Shown in pieces: positions 6,357 to 11,161 of a DNA stretch of 11,161 nt (positions are counted from its first letter, which is position 1; every line of letters begins with the position of its first letter). A model generated the notes under the pieces. It was given only the letters and a program-made list of their open reading frames with translations. It was not told the DNA's origin and ran no database searches. The position numbers and the translations under genes were made by a program. The stretch is from Thermoanaerobaculia bacterium (GTDB lineage Bacteria > Bacteroidota > Bacteroidia > Chitinophagales > Saprospiraceae): the NCBI GenBank assembly GCA_023151335.1, contig JAKLJF010000104.1, positions 1 through 11,161 on the forward strand, given 5' to 3'.

Positions 6357-7298
6357 ATGAACCGTATTCTATTATTTTTATTTGGCATTTCCATTTATTT
6401 CCTGCCCAATGACCCAATTTACGCCCAAACCGCGGCTTCGCTTGCCCAACGACTGGGCTACCCGGCCGACGCCAAATTGCTCATCATACACGCCGACGAC
6501 CTGGGTATGGCCCACAGCGTGAACAGCGCCACCTTTGAAGCCATGAGCAAAGGCCCGGTCAACTCGGCCAGCATCATGGCGCCCACCCCCTGGCTCGCAG
6601 AAGTGGCGGAAATGGCGAAGACCAACCCCAGCTATGACCTGGGCATTCACCTGACCCTGACCTGCGAATGGGTATATTTAAAGTGGGGCTCCGTGGCTTC
6701 GCGCGACGCGGTGAGCAGCCTGCTGGATGAAAACGGCTATTTTTACGACAATTGCGAAAGCTTGGGCGCCCACGCAAAAGCAGGAGAACTGGAACTTGAA
6801 TTGCGCGCGCAAATTGAACGCGTAAAAGCCCTTGGCATTAGTCCCACCCATTTCGATACGCACATGGGTTGCCTGCTGCATACGAATACAGCCTTGTTGA
6901 GTACCTACCTGAAACTGGGACGGGAGTACAAAGTTCCCCTGCGCCTTAGCCGCAACCTCGTGGCAACGCTCCCGGACTCGCTCCGGAGCCTGATCACGGA
7001 AAAAGACATCGTCATCGACCACGTATACAGCGCCACTCCACAGGACTTTAAGCAGGGTATGGCCGCTTTTTATGAAAATATATTGCTCAACCTGAAACCC
7101 GGCATCAATGAAATCATTGTTCACCTGGCCACCAAAGACCCGGAGATGCGGGGCGTAACCTATAACCACCCCGACTGGGGCGCCAACTGGCGGCAGGCCG
7201 ACCTCGATTTTTTTAAAAGCAACCGCTGCAAAGAACTGCTCCGGCAACAAAACATTCAACTGATCACGTTCAGGGAAATCGGGAAGTTGACAAATTGA
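6357..7298 (+). CDS. Secreted ChbG/YdjC-family carbohydrate deacetylase-like protein
   Basis: The family includes ChbG, a metal-dependent deacetylase acting on N-acetylated oligosaccharides; the substrate here is unknown. The 313-residue protein starts with a signal peptide (MNRILLFLFGISIYFL, cleavage likely near IYAQ at 21-24), so it should act in the periplasm or outside, unlike cytosolic ChbG. Family motifs are HADDLG (45-50, catalytic and metal-binding aspartates), GIHLTLT (96-102, metal-binding His98), THFDTHMG (164-171, further histidines) and IVHLA (254-258). The order and spacing fit a complete YdjC domain, ending with ITFREIG, as is usual for these deacetylase-type barrels. A promoter-like box lies 21 bp upstream. 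The next gene, a secreted nuclease, starts 38 nt after the stop, and both may belong to scavenging of extracellular polymers. Some family members remain without known activity. Confidence 0.9.
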   Translation: MNRILLFLFGISIYFLPNDPIYAQTAASLAQRLGYPADAKLLIIHADDLGMAHSVNSATFEAMSKGPVNSASIMAPTPWLAEVAEMAKTNPSYDLGIHLTLTCEWVYLKWGSVASRDAVSSLLDENGYFYDNCESLGAHAKAGELELELRAQIERVKALGISPTHFDTHMGCLLHTNTALLSTYLKLGREYKVPLRLSRNLVATLPDSLRSLITEKDIVIDHVYSATPQDFKQGMAAFYENILLNLKPGINEIIVHLATKDPEMRGVTYNHPDWGANWRQADLDFFKSNRCKELLRQQNIQLITFREIGKLTN

Positions 7299-7336
7299 CC
7301 CCCTCTTTACCGTTTTTTGTGATAAAAACACACGGA

Positions 7337-8443
7337 ATGACCCGTATTACTTTTTCATTTTTATGCCTGTTGGGAGGAATTGGCTCCATCCCGGCCCAGG
7401 TATTTCAACCGGTATTTCCCGGCCTGAATGGTCCGGCTCTGACAGACAGCGTGGTGTCGAGGTACAAACCCCTTGTCATTCTCGACTATGCTAACGCCCG
7501 CGACACCTTGTACGCCAAAGTGCTGGCCACCGACGACGACAGCCTGCGTTGCATTTATTCCGGCCATACGCTGTATCTCGATCCCACACAGGATCCTACG
7601 CAGTATGTATACCTGAACGGCATTTCACTTGGCATGAACACCGAACATGCTTATCCACAGGCAAAAGGCGCCGCCGAAGGCAACCCGCGCAGCGATATGC
7701 ACCACCTTTTCCCGGCCCGCATTCCCGTGAACGAAGCCCGCGCCAACTCCCCTTACACCGAAATCCCGGATGCTCAAACCCAGCAATGGTTTTATAAAGC
7801 ACAGGTGCTGTTCAGTGTGCCTGCGCAAAACAAAGAGCTGTACAGTGAATCGAAAAACAACGCTTTCGAACCGCGGGAATCGGTAAAGGGCGATCTGGCC
7901 AGGGCGGTGTTTTATTTCTACACGATGTACCGCTCCCAGGCCGATGCCGCCGACCCTGCTTTTTTTGCCGCGCAACGCGCCACCCTGTGTCAATGGCACT
8001 GGCAAGACCCCGCCGATTCTGCCGAACTGATCAAAACCTGGCGGATCGCGCCTTATCAGGAAGACAAACCCAATCCCTTTATACTCGATTGTACCCTGGC
8101 CCGCCGGATCTATTGCCCCGAAGTACCGGAAAACTGCGCCACTACGGCCGTGAACGAACCGGACGGCGGCACACTGGGGCTCCGGCTGATGCCTAATCCC
8201 TGGCCCGGCGCCGGACAGGTGGAAATGACCCTGCCCTTTGCCGGCGATGTTGAACTGCGCCTGCGGACTGTGCTTGGGAAAGAATTGGTATACTGGAGGG
8301 TGCAGGACGCTTCTAAAGGCATGTTCAGAATGCAGATTGAAAATCCACTTTCCGCCGTCTGGCAGACGGCGTTACTGGAAGTCGTACTAAGCGGCTCGCA
8401 CAAAATATCGCGACAAACAATACCGGTTTTTATTCTACCTTAA
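7337..8443 (+). CDS. Secreted endonuclease I with probable type IX secretion C-terminal domain
   Basis: Predicted extracellular, metal-dependent non-specific nuclease of the EndA/NucM/Vvn family (His-Me finger), 368 residues. ATG 7337 is chosen because it opens directly into a signal peptide (MTRITFSFLCLLGG, ending IPAQ at 18-21); the frame open upstream to 7295 would put non-signal residues in front. The catalytic region holds NTEHAYPQ (101-108, Glu103 and His104 as metal ligand and general base), NPRSDMHHLFPARIPVNEAR (116-135), NNAFEPRESVKGDLARA (174-190) and LCQWHWQDP (217-225). Residues 279-368 look like a Por-type sorting domain (LRLMPNPWPGAGQVEM onwards), implying type IX secretion. Its final strands lack the usual G-x-Y pattern, so this part is less sure. 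The gene follows the deacetylase by 38 nt and may be cotranscribed with it. Roles could be DNA scavenging or biofilm breakdown. Confidence 0.9.
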   Translation: MTRITFSFLCLLGGIGSIPAQVFQPVFPGLNGPALTDSVVSRYKPLVILDYANARDTLYAKVLATDDDSLRCIYSGHTLYLDPTQDPTQYVYLNGISLGMNTEHAYPQAKGAAEGNPRSDMHHLFPARIPVNEARANSPYTEIPDAQTQQWFYKAQVLFSVPAQNKELYSESKNNAFEPRESVKGDLARAVFYFYTMYRSQADAADPAFFAAQRATLCQWHWQDPADSAELIKTWRIAPYQEDKPNPFILDCTLARRIYCPEVPENCATTAVNEPDGGTLGLRLMPNPWPGAGQVEMTLPFAGDVELRLRTVLGKELVYWRVQDASKGMFRMQIENPLSAVWQTALLEVVLSGSHKISRQTIPVFILP

Positions 8444-8465
8444 AAGACCGATTTTATCACAATAA

Positions 8466-8499
8466 TTGGGGCAAATAACCATCATTTTCCGTACCTTCG
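8466..8499 (+). promoter_or_regulatory. Probable gyrA promoter (TTG, 23 bp, TACCTTCG)
   Basis: TTG at 8466-8468 and TACCTTCG at 8492-8499 fit the Bacteroidota -33/-7 pattern with one change from TAnnTTTG (C for T). The 23-bp spacing is at the long end of the range. Transcription would begin near 8505, giving a leader of about 93 nt before gyrA. That start coincides with the left arm of the inverted repeats in the leader. Confidence 0.45.
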
Positions 8500-8504
8500 C
8501 GCAC

Positions 8505-8592
8505 CGGTTTACGAATGGGCATTTTTGAAAAAAATCCTGCCTTTTTTGCCCGCCAAATCATCGTAAACCGTCAATCGCTAATTCGTAAATCG
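8505..8592 (+). promoter_or_regulatory. gyrA leader with one left arm and two competing right arms
   Basis: The decamer CGGTTTACGA (8505-8514) has a perfect inverted copy TCGTAAACCG at 8561-8570. A second inverted copy, TCGTAAATCG, lies at 8583-8592. In RNA the left arm could pair either with 8561-8570 (10 bp) or, extended to CGGTTTACGAAT (8505-8516), with 8581-8592 (12 bp, one G-U wobble). The second stem would end 5 nt before the gyrA start codon. The two right arms form a direct repeat 22 bp apart, about two helical turns, so a DNA-binding site is the alternative. A smaller A7/T6 stem (8528-8547) lies in the loop. The repeats are plain in the sequence; any regulatory role is inference. Confidence 0.4.
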
Positions 8593-8597
8593 CAAGA

Positions 8598-11072
8598 ATG
8601 GAGTCGAGGATCGTTCCCATCAACATTGAAGAAGAACTAAAAACCGCGTACATCGACTATTCGATGTCCGTTATCGTCAGCCGGGCTTTGCCCGACGTGC
8701 GCGACGGTTTGAAACCAGTGCATCGCCGGGTGCTGTACGGCATGCTCGACCTGGGCGTAACGTACAACAAACCCTACAAAAAATCGGCCCGTATCGTGGG
8801 GGAAGTTTTAGGTAAATACCACCCGCACGGCGACAGTTCAGTGTACGACACGATGGTGCGGATGGCTCAGGAATGGAGCCTCCGTTACCCGCTCGTCGAC
8901 GGCCAGGGTAACTTCGGCAGCATGGACGGCGACAGCCCCGCGGCCATGCGTTACACGGAGGCGCGCCTGCGCCGCGTGGCCGACGAGATGCTGGGCGACA
9001 TCGACAAGGAAACCGTCGATTTTCAGCTCAACTTCGACGACTCGCTCGAAGAACCCACTGTTCTGCCCACCAAGTTCCCCAACCTGCTGGTGAACGGCGC
9101 CAGCGGCATTGCCGTGGGTATGGCTACGAATATGATGCCGCACCACCTCGGTGAAGTGTGCGCTGCTATTATCGCTGCCGTGGACAAACCCGAGATCGAC
9201 GTCGAAGAACTGATGCAGTACGTGCTGGCGCCTGATTTTCCCACCGGCGGCATCATACACGGCATGGCCGGCGTTCGTGAAGGTTTCCGTACCGGCCGGG
9301 GCCGTGTGGTAGTACGGGCAAAAACAGAAATTGAAACCGACGACAAAGGCCGCGAGGCCATCATAGTCACGGAAATACCTTATCAGGTCAATAAAGCATT
9401 GCTGATCGCCAAAATCGCCGAGCTGGTCAACGATAAAAAAATCGTGGGCATCTCCGATGTCCGCGACGAATCGAACCGCGAAGGCGTACGGGTCGTCATC
9501 GAGATCAAACGCGACGCCGCGGCCAACGTGGTACTCAGCACCCTCTTCAAACTTACGCCCCTGCAAACCAGCTACGGCATCAATAACATCGCCCTGGTAA
9601 ACGGCCGGCCGCGCACGTTGAACCTGAAAGATCAGATTGATGAGTTTATCAAATTCCGCCTGGAAGTCATAGTACGGCGCACCAAATTCGAACTGCGCAA
9701 AGCCGAAGAACGGGCGCATATCCTCGAAGGTCTGCTCATCGCCCTCGACCACCTCGACGAGGTCATCGCCCTGATCCGCGCCTCTAAAGACGTGGACACC
9801 GCCCGGGAAGGATTGATGGAACGTTTCGGCCTCAGCGAAATTCAGGCAAGGGCTATCCTGGCCATGCGCCTGCAACAACTCACCGGCCTGGAACGCGACA
9901 AAGTACGGGCTGAATACGAGGAACTGCAACGCAAAATTGCCGAATTGAAAGCCATTCTGGCCGACGAAATGCTGCAGCGCGGCATCATCAAATCCGAACT
10001 GACTGAAATTACCGAACGCTACAACGACCCGCGCCGTACAGCCATCGAGATCGACGAGGCTGATATCAGCATCGAAGACCTGATCGAGGATGAAGAGGTG
10101 GTGATCACCATCAGCCACGCCGGCTACATTAAACGCACTCCGGTGACCGAATACCGGGCGCAGGGCCGCGGCGGCCGCGGCGCCCAGGGTGTGCGCACCC
10201 GCGGCGAAGATTTTGTGGAACACATGTTTGTGGCCACCAACCACCAGTCGCTGCTGCTTTTTACCGAGAGCGGACGTTGCTTCTGGCTAAAGGTATATGA
10301 GATACCGGAAGGCGCCAAAGCAACCGCCGGCCGGGTGATCCAAAACCTGTTGAATATACCGAAAGAAGATAAAGTCCGGGCTTACATTATCGTTAAAAAT
10401 CTGAACGATGAGGAGTTTATCAATAATCACTATATCATGTTCTGCACCAAACGCGGGCAGATAAAGAAAACTTTGCTGGAAGCCTACTCGCGTCCGCGCC
10501 AGGGCGGTATCAATGCTATCGAAATCAACGAAGGCGACGCCCTGATCGAGGCCAAACTGACCAATGGCGCCAATGAAATCATTCTGGCGGTGCGTTCGGG
10601 ACGCGCCATTCGTTTCAATGAAAAAGACGTCCGTCCGATGGGCCGTACTGCTGCCGGGGTACGCGGTATTCAGGTGCCCGACAGCGGCGATGATGCCTTG
10701 GTGGGCATGGTATGCGTCGATCCGGCAGATACAACAGCCACCATTCTGGTGATCTCTGAAAAAGGAATGGGCAAACGCTCGGCACTGGAGGATTACCCCA
10801 CCCAGGGCCGCGGCGGAAAAGGTGTGAAAACGATGCAGGTAACCGCCAAAACCGGTAACCTCGTTGCGATAAAATCTGTTACCGATGAAGACGATCTGAT
10901 GGTCACCACCACCAGCGGCGTCACTATCCGCACCGCTGCCAGCGAACTGCGCGTGATGGGCCGGGCCACTCAGGGCGTCAAAGTGATTCGCCTGGACGAC
11001 AACGACGAAATCGCCGACGTAACCGTGGTGGTTTCAGCCGGGGAGGAGGAAGAGAGCGCCGCGGAAGGGTGA
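8598..11072 (+). CDS. gyrA: DNA gyrase subunit A
   Basis: GyrA with GyrB forms gyrase, which introduces negative supercoils into DNA using ATP. The 824-residue protein is complete, close to the family's usual 800-880. The breakage-reunion domain covers about 1-500. Catalytic Tyr119 is in AMRYTEARL, preceded by Arg118. The quinolone-resistance region reads HPHGDSSVYDTMVRM, with Ser80 and Asp84 at the places of E. coli Ser83 and Asp87, a sensitive-type pattern. The C-terminal beta-pinwheel covers about 500-815. It holds QGRGGRG (522-528) in the first blade and the GyrA box QGRGGKG (736-742), which marks gyrase rather than ParC. A short acidic tail (GEEEESAAEG) ends the protein. ATG 8598 gives the standard start (ESRIVPINIEEELKTAYIDYSM). 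A probable promoter and a repeat-bearing leader lie upstream, and a 9-bp tandem array begins directly after the stop. Confidence 0.98.
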   Translation: MESRIVPINIEEELKTAYIDYSMSVIVSRALPDVRDGLKPVHRRVLYGMLDLGVTYNKPYKKSARIVGEVLGKYHPHGDSSVYDTMVRMAQEWSLRYPLVDGQGNFGSMDGDSPAAMRYTEARLRRVADEMLGDIDKETVDFQLNFDDSLEEPTVLPTKFPNLLVNGASGIAVGMATNMMPHHLGEVCAAIIAAVDKPEIDVEELMQYVLAPDFPTGGIIHGMAGVREGFRTGRGRVVVRAKTEIETDDKGREAIIVTEIPYQVNKALLIAKIAELVNDKKIVGISDVRDESNREGVRVVIEIKRDAAANVVLSTLFKLTPLQTSYGINNIALVNGRPRTLNLKDQIDEFIKFRLEVIVRRTKFELRKAEERAHILEGLLIALDHLDEVIALIRASKDVDTAREGLMERFGLSEIQARAILAMRLQQLTGLERDKVRAEYEELQRKIAELKAILADEMLQRGIIKSELTEITERYNDPRRTAIEIDEADISIEDLIEDEEVVITISHAGYIKRTPVTEYRAQGRGGRGAQGVRTRGEDFVEHMFVATNHQSLLLFTESGRCFWLKVYEIPEGAKATAGRVIQNLLNIPKEDKVRAYIIVKNLNDEEFINNHYIMFCTKRGQIKKTLLEAYSRPRQGGINAIEINEGDALIEAKLTNGANEIILAVRSGRAIRFNEKDVRPMGRTAAGVRGIQVPDSGDDALVGMVCVDPADTTATILVISEKGMGKRSALEDYPTQGRGGKGVKTMQVTAKTGNLVAIKSVTDEDDLMVTTTSGVTIRTAASELRVMGRATQGVKVIRLDDNDEIADVTVVVSAGEEEESAAEG

Positions 11073-11074
11073 AC

Positions 11075-11161
11075 AGGTTGAACAGGTTTAACGGGTTGAG
11101 CGGGTTTAACGGGTTTAACGGGTTGAGCGGGTTTAACGGGTTGAGCGGGTTTAACGGGTTT
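11075..11161. repeat. 9-bp tandem repeat array after gyrA, running off the window
   Basis: Nine full copies and a partial tenth copy of a 9-bp unit begin 2 nt after the gyrA stop. The first two are AGGTTGAAC and AGGTTTAAC; the rest are GGGTTGAGC or GGGTTTAAC in mixed order. The last six bases (GGGTTT) are cut by the window edge, so the full length is unknown. GGGTGAAC across the stop codon looks like a degenerate first unit. No gene is seen in this stretch. It resembles the 8-bp array after the glutathione peroxidase gene in position and in its GTTGA core, so an inverted half may follow outside the window. Confidence 0.92.

Noticed and set aside
7287..7319. Promoter between the deacetylase and endonuclease genes
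   Set aside because: A TTG and a TACC followed by a T-run are present, but the TAnnTTTG spacing is broken.
7295..7336. Earlier start for the endonuclease overlapping the deacetylase stop
   Set aside because: It would bury the clear signal peptide that begins at ATG 7337.
8425..8452. Terminator after the endonuclease (GGTTTTTA and TAAAAGACC)
   Set aside because: The stem is short, AT-rich and needs a bulge, and no T-run follows.
8832..8849. Quinolone-resistance mutation in gyrA
   Set aside because: Ser80 and Asp84 match the sensitive-type residues; Ser81 in place of E. coli Ala84 looks like normal lineage variation.
8838..10244. Long open frame on the - strand opposite gyrA
   Set aside because: It lies wholly within gyrA, shows no recognisable domain, and is the expected by-product of codon bias in a conserved gene.

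Overview
This window looks like chromosomal DNA from a member of the Bacteroidota, probably a Saprospiria- or Chitinophagia-like lineage; the assignment is inference. Supporting signs are a GyrA with Bacteroidota-style sequence around the quinolone-resistance region (HPHGDSSVYDTMVRM), the absence of clear Shine-Dalgarno sequences before most genes, promoter-like TAnnTTTG/TAnnTTCG boxes in two gaps, and a nuclease with a Por/type IX secretion-like C-terminal domain. All nine genes lie on the + strand and are tightly packed.

Layout. Bases 2-1495 hold peptide chain release factor 3 (prfC), cut at its 5' end by the window edge. Next is a lipoprotein-type glutathione peroxidase (1558-2148). A 136-bp gap follows, filled by an 8-bp tandem repeat that folds back on itself as a long imperfect hairpin (2154-2246). 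Then comes a possible four-gene operon: a class I SAM methyltransferase (2285-3187), a DUF4956 four-helix membrane protein (3269-3964), a HlyD-like periplasmic adaptor (3968-5026) and a TolC-like outer membrane protein (5060-6310). After it come a secreted ChbG/YdjC-type carbohydrate deacetylase (6357-7298), a secreted endonuclease I (7337-8443) and gyrA (8598-11072). The window ends inside a 9-bp tandem repeat array that starts directly after the gyrA stop.

The most interesting unit is DUF4956-HlyD-TolC. It has the adaptor and outer membrane duct of a tripartite exporter, but no ABC, RND or MFS pump is visible nearby. The DUF4956 protein occupies the pump's place and has only three bases between its stop and the adaptor start. 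Its central motif (GFGIFGALAILRFRT, then a small-residue-rich helix) and its soluble C-terminal domain resemble the layout of MgtC/SapB proteins. This could be an undescribed type of envelope-spanning assembly.

Three non-coding stretches also deserve attention: the hairpin-forming 8-bp repeat, the 9-bp array after gyrA, and the gyrA leader, where one left arm can pair with either of two right arms. The remaining genes are ordinary housekeeping or degradative functions: translation termination, peroxide detoxification, extracellular polymer breakdown and DNA topology.
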